From positions 1 to 44,689 of the forward strand of contig NW_027018304.1 of assembly GCF_032854445.1 (NCBI RefSeq): a DNA stretch of 44,689 nt, given 5' to 3'. Position numbers and translations under genes: made by a program. Positions 26,065-39,112 of the stretch are shown here, in pieces. Source of the stretch: Liolophura sinensis (taxonomy: Eukaryota; Mollusca; Polyplacophora; Chitonida; Chitonidae). Every line of letters starts with the position of its first letter. Position 1 is the first letter of the stretch. The notes beneath the pieces were generated by a model. It worked only from the letters and a program-made list of their open reading frames with translations. It was not told the origin of the DNA and made no database searches.

Positions 26065-28610
26065 ACAATTGAATGAGCATTTATGTGAAAATCACGTGCC
26101 TAACAACGGCTCTTACTCCATGGAAACCAAGGAAATTTGCAATTTTTCAACAGCTGGAGATGCCTGGCCCAATTGCGCATCTTTTGGCACCTTATTGATG
26201 TGGGTCAGTGTTTAATTGTACTTTTTACAGCAGACTGTATCAAGTACCTTGTGTTTTTTATATACAAATGGTGTGGTTTTTCAACATGTAGATAAAGACA
26301 TTGAGTTTGTCTTCGACTTAGAAGTAAGACAATTGCTGGATGAGTTAAATGGGCTTGGCCCAAAGATTTGACGTCTTCTGGGCTACCGAAGGGCACATAA
26401 CTTATAATCAAAAGTTGAATATAGTAATGACCAGGCGCGATATTACATAGTAAATGTAGCCGAATTTAATTAGCAAAAAGCCCAGGCAAAAATCCAAAAG
26501 TGGAAAAACTGTTCCAATGCTGCTGGTAAGAGGCTAATCCGACGTATTTTGTGACGAGAAATCGAATGGTGCAAACCGCGTTGCTCTCCGACCAATACTT
26601 TTGGCTGTAGCGACAATTGAATGAGCATTTATGTGAAAATCACGTGCCTAACAATGGCTCTTACTCCATGGAAACCAAGGAAATTTGCAATTTTTCAACA
26701 GCTGGAGATGCCTGGCCCAATTGCGCATCTTTTTGCACCTTATTGATGTGGGTCAGTGTTTAATTGTACTTTTTACAGCAGACTGTATCAAGTACCTTTT
26801 TGTTTTTATATCCAAATGGTGTGGTTTTTCAACATGTAGATAAAGACATTGAGTTTGTCTTCGACTTAGAAGTAAGACAATTGCTGGATGAGTTAAATGG
26901 GCTTGGCCCAAAGATTTGACGTCTTCTGGGCTACCGAAGGGCACATAACTTATAATCAAAAGTTGAATATAGTAATGACCAGTCGCAATATTACATAGTA
27001 AATGTAGCCGAATTGAATTAGCAAAAAGCCCAGGCAAAAATCCAAAAGTGGAAAAACTGTTCCAATGCTTCTGGTAAGAGGCTAATCCGACGTATTTTGT
27101 GACGAGAAATCGAATGGTGCAAACCGCGTTGCTCTCCGACCAACACTTATGGCTGTAGCTACAATTGAATGAGCATTTATGTGAAAATCACGTGCCTAAC
27201 AACGGCTCTTACTCCATGGAAACCAAGGAAATTTGCAATTTTTCAACAGCTGGAGATGCCTGGCCCAATTGCGCATCTTTTGGCACCTTATTGATGTGGG
27301 TCAGTGTTTAATTGTACTTTTTACAGCAGACTGTATCAAGTACCTTGTGTTTTTTATATACAAATGGTGTGGTTTTTCAACATGTAGATAAAGACATTGA
27401 GTTTGTCTTCGACTTAGAAGTAAGACAATTGCTGGATGAGTTAAATGGGCTTGGCCCAAAGATTTGACGTCTTCTGGGCTACCGAAGGGCACATAACTTA
27501 TAATCAAAAGTTGAATATAGTAATGACCAGGCGCGATATTACATAGTAAATGTAGCCGAATTTAATTAGCAAAAAGCCCAGGCAAAAATCCAAAAGTGGA
27601 AAAACTGTTCCAATGCTGCTGGTAAGAGGCTAATCCGACGTATTTTGTGACGAGAAATCGAATGGTGCAAACCGCGTTGCTCTCCGACCAATACTTTTGG
27701 CTGTAGCGACAATTGAATGAGCATTTATGTGAAAATCACGTGCCTAACAATGGCTCTTACTCCATGGAAACCAAGGAAATTTGCAATTTTTCAACAGCTG
27801 GAGATGCCTGGCCCAATTGCGCATCTTTTTGCACCTTATTGATGTGGGTCAGTGTTTAATTGTACTTTTTACAGCAGACTGTATCAAGTACCTTTTTGTT
27901 TTTATATCCAAATGGTGTGGTTTTTCAACATGTAGATAAAGACATTGAGTTTGTCTTCGACTTAGAAGTAAGACAATTGCTGGATGAGTTAAATGGGCTT
28001 GGCCCAAAGATTTGACGTCTTCTGGGCTACCGAAGGGCACATAACTTATAATCAAAAGTTGAATATAGTAATGACCAGTCGCAATATTACATAGTAAATG
28101 TAGCCGAATTGAATTAGCAAAAAGCCCAGGCAAAAATCCAAAAGTGGAAAAACTGTTCCAATGCTTCTGGTAAGAGGCTAATCCGACGTATTTTGTGACG
28201 AGAAATCGAATGGTGCAAACCGCGTTGCTCTCCGACCAACACTTATGGCTGTAGCTACAATTGAATGAGCATTTATGTGAAAATCACGTGCCTAACAACG
28301 GCTCTTACTCCATGGAAACCAAGGAAATTTGCAATTTTTCAACAGCTGGAGATGCCTGGCCCAATTGCGCATCTTTTGGCACCTTATTGATGTGGGTCAG
28401 TGTTTAATTGTACTTTTTACAGCAGACTGTATCAAGTACCTTGTGTTTTTTATATACAAATGGTGTGGTTTTTCAACATGTAGATAAAGACATTGAGTTT
28501 GTCTTCGACTTAGAAGTAAGACAATTGCTGGATGAGTTAAATGGGCTTGGCCCAAAGATTTGACGTCTTCTGGGCTACCGAAGGGCACATAACTTATAAT
28601 CAAAAGTTGA
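26065..28610 (+). repeat. Dimeric HOR, 1096 bp, about 2.3 copies
   Basis: Copies at 26065-27160 and 27161-28256, with a run-on to 28610, look identical by eye. Odd members carry ACCAGGCGCGAT, GAATTTAATTAG, TACTTTTGGCTGTAGCGAC, AACAATGG and CATCTTTTTGCACC. Even members carry CCTTTTTGTTTTTATATCC upstream, then CGCAATATT, GCTTCTGG and ACTTATGGCTGTAGCTAC. The block ends where unit 53 switches from TTGAATATAG to TTGATTATAG. Confidence 0.9.
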
Positions 28611-30487
28611 TTATAGTAATGACCAGTCGCGATATTACATAGTAAATGTAGCCGAATTGAATTAGCAAAAAGCCCATGCAAAAATCCAAAAGTGGAAAAA
28701 GTATTCCAATGCTGCTGATAAGAGGCTAATCCGACGTATTTTGTGACGAGAAATCGAATGGTGCAAACCGCGTTGCTCTCCGACCAATACTTTTGGCTGT
28801 AGCGACAATTGAATGAGCATTTATGTGAAAATCACGTGACCAGCAACGGCTCTTACTCCATGGAAACCAAGGAAATTTGCAATTTTTCAACAGCTGGAGA
28901 TGCCTGGCCCAATTGCGCATCTTTTGGCACCTTATTGATGTGGGTCAGTGTTCAATTGTACTTTTTACAGCAGACTGTATCAAGTACCTTGTTGTTTTTA
29001 TATACAAATGGTGTGGTTTTTCAACATGTAGATAAAGACATTGAGTTTGTCTTCGACTTAGAAATAAGACAATTGCTGGATGAGTTAAATGGGCTTGGCC
29101 CAAAGATTTGACGTCTTCTGGGCTACCGAAGGGCACATAACTTATAATCAAAAGTTGAATATAGTAATGACCAGTCGCGATATTACATAGTAAATGTAGC
29201 CGAATTGAATTAGCAAAAAGACCAGGCAAAAATCCAAAAGTGGAAAAACTGTTCCAATGCTGCTGGTAAGAGGCTAATCCGACGCATTTTGTGACGAGAA
29301 ATCGAATGGTGCAAACCGCGTTGCTCTCCGACCAACACTTATGGTTGTAGCGACAATTGAATGAGCATTTATGTGAAAATCACGTGCCTAACAACGGCTC
29401 TTACTCCATGGAAACCAAGGAAATTTGCAATTTTTCAACAGCTGGAGATGCCTGGCCCAATTGCGCATCTTTTGGCACCTTATTGATGTGGGTCAGTGTT
29501 TAATTGTACTTTTTACAGCAGACTGTATCAAGTACCTTGTGTTTTTTATATACAAATGGTGTGGTTTTTCAACATGTAGATAAAGACATTGAGTTTGTCT
29601 TCGACTTAGAAGTAAGACAATTGCTGGATGAGTTAAATGGGCTTGGCCCAAAGAATTGACGTCTTCTGGGCTACCGAAGGGCACATAACTTATAATCAAA
29701 AGTTGACTATAATAATGACAAGTCGCGATATTACATAGTAAATGTAGCCGAATTTAATTAGCAAAAAGCCCAGACAAAAATCCAAAAGTGGAAAAACTGT
29801 TCCAATGCTGCTGGTAAGAGGCTAATCCGACGTATTTTGTGACGAGAAATCGAATGGTGCAAACCGCGTTGCTCTCCGACCAACACTTATGCCTGTAGCT
29901 ACAATTGAATGAGCATTTATGTGAAAATCACGTGCCTAACAACGGCTCTTACTCCATGGAAACCAAGGAAATTTGCAATTTTTCAACAGCTGGAGATGCC
30001 TGGCCCAATTGCGCATCTTTTGGCACCTTATTGATGTGGGTCAGTGTTTAATTGTACTTTTTACAGCAGACTGTATCAAGTACCTTGTGTTTTTTATATA
30101 CAAATGGTGTGGTTTTTCAACATGTAGATAAAGACATTGAGTTTGTCTTCGACTTAGAAATCAGACAGTTGCTGGATGAGTTAAATGGGCTTGGCCCAAA
30201 GATTTGACGTCTTCTGGGCTACCGAAGGGCACATAACTTATAATCAAAAGTTGATAATAGTATTGACCAGTCGCGATATTACATAGTAAATGTAGCCGAA
30301 TTGAATTAGCAAAAAGACCAGGCAAAAATCCAAAAGTGGAAAAACTGTTCCAATGCTGCTGGTAAGAGGCTAATCCGACGCATTTTGTGACGAGAAATCG
30401 AATGGTGCAAACCGCGTTGCTCTCCGACCAACACTTATGGTTGTAGAGACAATTGAATGAGCATTTATGTGAAAATCACGTGCCTAA
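28611..30487 (+). repeat. Mixed monomer block, units 53-56
   Basis: Unit 53 is a relative of type 1 of the 15-22 kb tetramer (CCCATGC, a changed GTATTCC, GCTGATAAG, GTGACCAGC). Units 54-56 are again the alternating dimer family (AGACCAGG with GACGCATT in 54 and 56, TATGCCTG in 55). Unit 55 has private changes AAGAATTGACG and GACAAGTCGCG. No other feature is seen. Confidence 0.85.
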
Positions 30488-33400
30488 CAACGGCTCTTAC
30501 TCCATGGAAACCAAGGAAATTTGCAATTTTTCAACAGCTGGAGATGCCTGGCCCAATTGCGCATCTTTTGGCACCTTATTGATGTGGGTCAGTGTTTAAT
30601 TGTACTTTTTACAGCAGACTGTATCAAGTACCTTGTGTTTTTTATATACAAATGGTGTGGTTTTTCAACATGTAGATAAAGACATTGAGTTTGTCTTCGA
30701 CTTAGAAAAAAGACAATTGCTGGATGAGTTAAATGGGCTTGGCCCAAAGATTTGACGTCTTCTGGGCTACCGAAGGGCACATAACTTATAATCAAGAGTT
30801 GAATATAGTAATGACCAGTCGCGATATTACATAGTAAATGTAGCCGAATTGAATTAGCAAAAAGCCCAGGCAAAAATCCAAAAGTGGAAAAACTGTTCCA
30901 ATGCTGCTGGTAAGAGGCTAATCCGACGTATTTTGTGACGAGAAATCGAATGGTGCAAACCGCGTTGCTCTCCGACCAACACTTATGCCTGTAGCTACAA
31001 TTGAATGAGCATTTATGTGAAAATCACGTGCCTAACAACGGCTCTTACTCCATGGAAACCAAGGAAATTTGCAATTTTTCAACAGCTGGAGATGCCTGGC
31101 CCAATTGCGCATCTTTTGGCACCTTATTGATGTGGGTCAGTGTTTAATTGTACTTTTTACAGCAGACTGTACCAAGTACCTTGTGTTTTTTATATACAAA
31201 TGGTGTGGTTTTTCAACATGTAGATAAAGACATTGAGTTTGTCTTCGACCTAGAAGTAAGACAATTGCTGGATGAGTTAAATGGGCTTGGCCCAAAGATT
31301 TGACGTCTTCTGGGCTACCGAAGGGCACATAACTTATAATCAAAAGTTGATTATAGTAATGACCAGTCGCGATATTACATAGTAAATGTAGCCGAATTGA
31401 ATTAGCAAAAAGCCCAGGCAAAAATCCCAAAGTGGAAAAACTGTTCCAATGCTGCTGGTAAGAGGCTAATCCGACGTATTTTGTGACGAGAAATCGAATG
31501 GTGCAAACCGCGTTGCTCTCCGACCAACACTTATGGCTGTAGCTACAATTGAATGAGCATTTATGTGAAAATCACGTGCCTAACAACGGCTCTTACCCCA
31601 TGGAAACCAAGGAAATTTGCAATTTTTCAACAGCTGGAGATGCCTGGCCCAATTGCGCATCTTTTGGCACCTTATTGATGTGGGTCAGTGTTTAATTGTA
31701 CTTTTTACAGCAGACTGTATCAAGTACCTTGTGTTTTTTATATACAAATGGTGTGGTTTTTCAACATGTAGATAAAGACATTGAGTTTGTCTTCGACTTA
31801 GAAAAAAGACAATTGCTGGATGAGTTAAATGGGCTTGGCCCAAAGATTTGACGTCTTCTGGGCTACCGAAGGGCACATAACTTATAATAAAAAGTTGATT
31901 ATAGTAATGACCAGTCGCGATATTACATAGTAAATGTAGCCGAATTGAATTAGCAAAAAGCCCAGGCAAAAATCCAAAAGTGGAAAAACTGTTCCAATGC
32001 TGCTGGTAAGAGGCTAATCCGACGTATTTTGTGACGAGAAATCGAATGGTGCAAACCGCGTTGCTCTCCGACCAACACTTATGGCTGTAGCTACAATTGA
32101 ATGAGCATTTATGTGAAAATCACGTGCCTAACAACGGCTCTTACTCCATGGAAACCAAGGAAATTTGCAATTATTCAACAGCTGGAGATGCCTGGCCCAA
32201 TTGCGCATCTTTTGGCACCTTATTGATGTGGGTCAGTGTTTAATTGTACTTTTTACAGCAGACTGTATCAAGTACCTTGTGTTTTTTATATACAAATGGT
32301 GTGGTTTTTCAACATGTAGATAAAGACATTGAGTTTGTCTTCGACTTAGAAGTAAGACAATTGCTGGATGAGTTAAATGGGCTTGGCCCAAAGATTTGAC
32401 GTCTTCTGGGCTACCGAAGGGCACATAACTTATAATCAAAAGTTGAATATAGTAATGACCAGTCGCGATATTACATAGTAAATGTAGCCGAATTTAATTT
32501 GCAAAAAGCCCAGGCAAAAATCCCAAAGTGGAAAAACTGTTCCAATGCTGCTGGTAAGAGGCTAATCCGACGTATTTTGTGACGAGAAATCGAATGGTGC
32601 AAACCGCGTTGCTCTCCGACCAATACTTTTGGCTGTAGCGACAATTGAATGAGCATTTATGTGAAAATCACGTGCCTAACAATGGCTCTTACTCCATGGA
32701 AACCAAGAAAATTTGCAATTTTTCAACAGCTGGAGATGCCTGGCCCAATTGCGCATCTTTTGGCACCTTATTGATGTGGGTCAGTGTTTAATTGTACTTT
32801 TTACAGCAGACTGTATCAAGTACCTTGTGTTTTTTATATACAAATGGTGTGGTTTTTCAACATGTAGATAAAGACATTGAGTTTGTCTTCGACTTAGAAG
32901 TAAGACAATTGCTGGATGAGTTAAATGGGCTTGGCCCAAAGATTTTGACGTCTTCTGGGCTACCGAAGGGCACATAACTTATAATCAAAAGTTGAATATA
33001 GTAATGACCAGTCGCAATTATTACATAGTAAATGTAGCCGAATTGAATTAGCAAAAAGCCCAGGCAAAAATCCAAAAGTGGAAAAACTGTTCCAATGCTA
33101 CTGGTAAGAGGCTAATCCGACGTATTTTGTGACGAGAAATCGAATGGTGCAAACCGCGTTGCTCTCCGACCAATACTTTTGGCTGTAGCGACAATTGAAT
33201 GAGCATTTATGTGAAAATCACGTGACCAGCAACGGCTCTTACTCCATGGAAACCAAGGAAATTTGCAATTTTTCAACAGCTGGAGATGCCTGGCCCAATT
33301 GCGCATCTTTTGGCACCTTATTGATGTGGGTCAGTGTTTAATTGTACTTTTTACAGCAGACTGTATCAAGTACCTTGTGTTTTTTATATACAAATGGTGT

Positions 33401-36274
33401 GGTTTTTCAACATGTAGATAAAGACATTCAGTTAGTCTTCGACTTAGAAAAAAGACAATTGCTGGATGAGTTAAATGGGCTTGGCCCAAAGATTTGACGT
33501 CTTCTGGGCTACCGAAGGGCACATAACTTATAATCAAGAGTTGAATATAGTAATGACCAGTCGCGATATTACATAGTAAATGTAGCCGAATTGAATTAGC
33601 AAAAAGCCCAGGCAAAAATCCAAAAGTGGAAAAACTGTTCCAATGCTGCTGGTAAGAGGCTAATCCGACGTATTTTGTGACGAGAAATCGAATGGTGCAA
33701 ACCGCGTTGCTCTCCGACCAACACTTATGCCTGTAGCTACAATTGAATGAGCATTTATGTGAAAATCACGTGCCTAACAACGGCTCTTACTCCATGGAAA
33801 CCAAGGAAATTTGCAATTTTTCAACAGCTGGAGATGCCTGGCCCAATTGCGCATCTTTTGGCACCTTATTGATGTGGGTCAGTGTTTAATTGTACTTTTT
33901 ACAGCAGACTGTACCAAGTACCTTGTGTTTTTTATATACAAATGGTGTGGTTTTTCAACATGTAGATAAAGACATTGAGTTTGTCTTCGACTTAGAAGTA
34001 AGACAATTGCTGGATGAGTTAAATGGGCTTGGCCCAAAGATTTGACGTCTTCTGGGCTACCGAAGGGCACATAACTTATAATCAAAAGTTGATTATAGTA
34101 ATGACCAGTCGCGATATTACATAGTAAATGTAGCCGAATTGAATTAGCAAAAAGCCCAGGCAAAAATCCCAAAGTGGAAAAACTGTTCCAATGCTGCTGG
34201 TAAGAGGCTAATCCGACGTATTTTGTGACGAGAAATCGAATGGTGCAAACCGCGTTGCTCTCCGACCAACACTTATGGCTGTAGCTACAATTGAATGAGC
34301 ATTTATGTGAAAATCACGTGCCTAACAACGGCTCTTACCCCATGGAAACCAAGGAAATTTGCAATTTTTCAACAGCTGGAGATGCCTGGCCCAATTGCGC
34401 ATCTTTTGGCACCTTATTGATGTGGGTCAGTGTTTAATTGTACTTTTTACAGCAGACTGTATCAAGTACCTTGTGTTTTTTATATACAAATGGTGTGGTT
34501 TTTCAACATGTAGATAAAGACATTGAGTTTGTCTTCGACTTAGAAAAAAGACAATTGCTGGATGAGTTAAATGGGCTTGGCCCAAAGATTTGACGTCTTC
34601 TGGGCTACCGAAGGGCACATAACTTATAATAAAAAGTTGATTATAGTAATGACCAGTCGCGATATTACATAGTAAATGTAGCCGAATTGAATTAGCAAAA
34701 AGCCCAGGCAAAAATCCAAAAGTGGAAAAACTGTTCCAATGCTGCTGGTAAGAGGCTAATTCGACGTATTTTGTGACGAGAAATCGAATGGTGCAAACCG
34801 CGTTGCTCTCCGACCAACACTTATGGCTGTAGCTACAATTGAATGAGCATTTATGTGAAAATCACGTGCCTAACAACGGCTCTTACTCCATGGAAACCAA
34901 GGAAATTTGCAATTATTCAACAGCTGGAGATGCCTGGCCCAATTGCGCATCTTTTGGCACCTTATTGATGTGGGTCAGTGTTTAATTGTACTTTTTACAG
35001 CAGACTGTATCAAGTACCTTGTGTTTTTTATATACAAATGGTGTGGTTTTTCAACATGTAGATAAAGACATTGAGTTTGTCTTCGACTTAGAAGTAAGAC
35101 AATTGCTGGATGAGTTAAATGGGCTTGGCCCAAAGATTTGACGTCTTCTGGGCTACCGAAGGGCACATAACTTATAATCAAAAGTTGAATATAGTAATGA
35201 CCAGTCGCGATATTACATAGTAAATGTAGCCGAATTTAATTTGCAAAAAGCCCAGGCAAAAATCCCAAAGTGGAAAAACTGTTCCAATGCTGCTGGTAAG
35301 AGGCTAATCCGACGTATTTTGTGACGAGAAATCGAATGGTGCAAACCGCGTTGCTCTCCGACCAATACTTTTGGCTGTAGCGACAATTGAATGAGCATTT
35401 ATGTGAAAATCACGTGCCTAACAATGGCTCTTACTCCATGGAAACCAAGAAAATTTGCAATTTTTCAACAGCTGGAGATGCCTGGCCCAATTGCGCATCT
35501 TTTGGCACCTTATTGATGTGGGTCAGTGTTTAATTGTACTTTTTACAGCAGACTGTATCAAGTACCTTGTGTTTTTTATATACAAATGGTGTGGTTTTTC
35601 AACATGTAGATAAAGACATTGAGTTTGTCTTCGACTTAGAAGTAAGACAATTGCTGGATGAGTTAAATGGGCTTGGCCCAAAGATTTGACGTCTTCTGGG
35701 CTACCGAAGGGCACATAACTTATAATCAAAAGTTGAATATAGTAATGACCAGTCGCAATATTACATAGTAAATGTAGCCGAATTGAATTAGCAAAAAGCC
35801 CAGGCAAAAATCCAAAAGTGGAAAAACTGTTCCAATGCTACTGGTAAGAGGCTAATCCGACGTATTTTGTGACGAGAAATCGAATGGTGCAAACCGCGTT
35901 GCTCTCCGACCAATACTTTTGGCTGTAGCGACAATTGAATGAGCATTTATGTGAAAATCACGTGACCAGCAACGGCTCTTACTCCATGGAAACCAAGGAA
36001 ATTTGCAATTTTTCAACAGCTGGAGATGCCTGGCCCAATTGCGCATCTTTTGGCACCTTATTGATGTGGGTCAGTGTTTAATTGTACTTTTTACAGCAGA
36101 CTGTATCAAGTACCTTGTGTTTTTTATATACAAATGGTGTGGTTTTTCAACATGTAGATAAAGACATTGAGTTTGTCTTCGACTTAGAAAAAAGACAATT
36201 GCTGGATGAGTTAAATGGGCTTGGCCCAAAGATTTGACGTCTTCTGGGCTACCGAAGGGCACATAACTTATAAT
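30488..36274 (+). repeat. Pentameric HOR, about 2742 bp, about 2.1 copies
   Basis: Units 57-61 and 62-66 repeat in the same order with a 2742-bp step. Markers in order: GAAAAAAGAC with CAAGAGTTGAAT; TTGATTATAG with CTTACCCCATGG, preceded by ACTGTACC; AATAAAAAGTTG with AATTATTCAAC; AATTTAATTTGC with AATCCCAAAG and ACCAAGAAAAT; CGCAATATT (CGCAATTATT in the left copy) with GCTACTGG and GTGACCAGC. I count about six differences between the copies. Two are extra T bases in unit 61 (GATTTTGACG and CAATTATT). Unit 67 starts a third copy but at 36275 switches to the AATAAAAAGTTG type, a clear recombination joint. Confidence 0.92.
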
Positions 36275-39112
36275 AAAAAGTTGATTATAGTAATGACCAG
36301 TCGCGATATTACATAGTAAATGTAGCCGAATTGAATTAGCAAAAAGCCCAGGCAAAAATCCCAAAGTGGAAAAACTGTTCCAATGCTGCTGGTAAGAGGC
36401 TAATCCGACGTATTTTGTGACGAGAAATCGAATGGTGCAAACCGCGTTGCTCTCCGACCAACACTTATGGCTGTAGCTACAATTGAATGAGCATTTATGT
36501 GAAAATCACGTGCCTAACAACGGCTCTTACTCCATGGAAACCAAGGAAATTTGCAATTTTTCAACAGCTGGAGATGCCTGGCCCAATTGCGCATCTTTTG
36601 GCACCTTATTGATGTGGGTCAGTGTTTAATTGTACTTTTTACAGCAGACTGTATCAAGTACCTTGTGTTTTTTATATACAAATGGTGTGGTTTTTCAACA
36701 TGTAGATAAAGACATTGAGTTTGTCTTCGACTTAGAAGTAAGACAATTGCTGGATGAGTTAAATGGGCTTGGCCCAAAGATTTGACGTCTTCTGGGCTAC
36801 CGAAGGGCACATAACTTATAATCAAAAGTTGAATATAGTAATGACCAGGCGCGATATTACATAGTAAATGTAGCCGAATTTAATTAGCAAAAAGCCCAGG
36901 CAAAAATCCAAAAGTGGAAAAACTGTTCCAATGCTGCTGGTAAGAGGCTAATCCGACGTATTTTGTGACGAGAAATCGAATGGTGCAAACCGCGTTGCTC
37001 TCCGACCAATACTTTTGGCTGTAGCGACAATTGAATGAGCATTTATGTGAAAATCACGTGCCTAACAATGGCTCTTACTCCATGGAAACCAAGGAAATTT
37101 GCAATTTTTCAACAGCTGGAGATGCCTGGCCCAATTGCGCATCTTTTGGCACCTTATTGATGTGGGTCAGTGTTTAATTGTACTTTTTACAGCAGACTGT
37201 ATCAAGTACCTTGTGTGTTTTATGTACAAATGGTGTGGTTTTTCAACATGTAGATAAAGACATTGAGTTTGTCTTCGACTTAGAAGTAAGACAATTGCTG
37301 GATGAGTTAAATGGGCTTGGCCCAAAGATTTGACGTCTTCTGGGCTACCGAAGGGCACATAACTTATAATCAAAAGTTGATTATAGTAATGATCAGTAGC
37401 GATATTACATAGTAAATGTAGCCGAATTGAATTAGCAAAAAGCCCAGGCAAAAATCCAAAAGTGGAAAAACTCTTCCAATGCTGCTGATAAGAGGCTAAT
37501 CCGACGTATTTTGTGACGAGAAATCGAATGGTGCAAACCGCGTTGCTCTCCGACCAATACTTTTGGCTGTAGCTACAATTGAATGAGCATTTATGTGAAA
37601 ATCACGTGCCCAGCAACGGCTCTTACTCCATGGAAACCAAGGAAATTTGCAATTTTTCAACAGCTGGAGATGCCTGGCCCAATTGCGCATCTTTTGGCAC
37701 CTTATTGATGTGGGTCAGTGTTTAATTGTACTTTTTACAGCAGACTGTATCAAGTACCTTGTGTTTTTTATATACAAATGGTGTGGTTTTTCAACATGTA
37801 GATAAAGACATTGAGTTTGTCTTCGACTTAGAAGTAAGACAATTGCTGGATGATTTAAATGGGCTTGGCCCAAAGATTTGACGTCTTCTGGGCTACCGAA
37901 GGGCACATAACTTATAATCAACAGTTGATTATAGTAATGACCAGTCGCGATATTACATAGTAAATGTAGCCGAATTGAATTAGCAAAAAGCCCAGGCAAA
38001 AATCCCAAAGTGGAAAAACTGTTCCAATGCTGCTGGTAAGAGGCTAATCCGACGTATTTTGTGACGAGAAATCGAATGGTGCAAACCGCGTTGCTCTCCG
38101 ACCAACACTTATGGCTGTAGCTACAATTGAATGAGCATTTATGTGAAAATCACGTGCCTAACAACGGCTCTTACCCCATGGAAACCAAGGAAATTTGCAA
38201 TTTTTCAACAGCTGGAGATGCCTGGCCCAATTGCGCATCTTTTGGCACCTTATTGATGTGGGTCAGTGTTTAATTATACTTTTTACAGCAGACTGTATCA
38301 AGTACCTTGTGTTTTTTATATACAAATGGTGTGGTTTTTCAACATGTAGATAAAGACATTGAGTTTGTCTTCGACTTAGAAAAAAGACAATTGCTGGATG
38401 AGTTAAATGGGCTTGGCCCAAAGATTTGACGTCTTCTGGGCTACCGAAGGGCACATAACTTATAATAAAAAGTTGATTATAGTAATGACCAGTCGCGATA
38501 TTACATAGTAAATGTAGCCGAATTGAATTAGCAAAAAGCCCAGGCAAAAATCCAAAAGTGGAAAAACTGTTCCAATGCTGCTGGTAAGAGGCTAATCCGA
38601 CGTATTTTGTGACGAGAAATCGAATGGTGCAAACCGCGTTGCTCTCCGACCAACACTTATGGCTGTAGCTACAATTGAATGAGCATTTATGTGAAAATCA
38701 CGTGCCTAACAACGGCTCTTACTCCATGGAAACCAAGGAAATTTGCAATTATTCAACAGCTGGAGATGCCTGGCCCAATTGCGCATCTTTTGGCACCTTA
38801 TTGATGTGGGTCAGTGTTTAATTGTACTTTTTACAGCAGACTGTATCAAGTACCTTGTGTTTTTTATATACAAATGGTGTGGTTTTTCAACATGTAGATA
38901 AAGACATTGAGTTTGTCTTCGACTTAGAAGTAAGGCAATTGCTGGATGAGTTAAATGGGCTTGGCCCAAAGATTTGACGTCTTCTGGGCTACCGAAGGGC
39001 ACATAACTTATAATCAAAAGTTGAATATAGTAATGACCAGTCGCGATATTACATAGTAAATGTAGCCGAATTTAATTTGCAAAAAGCCCAGGCAAAAATC
39101 CCAAAGTGGAAA

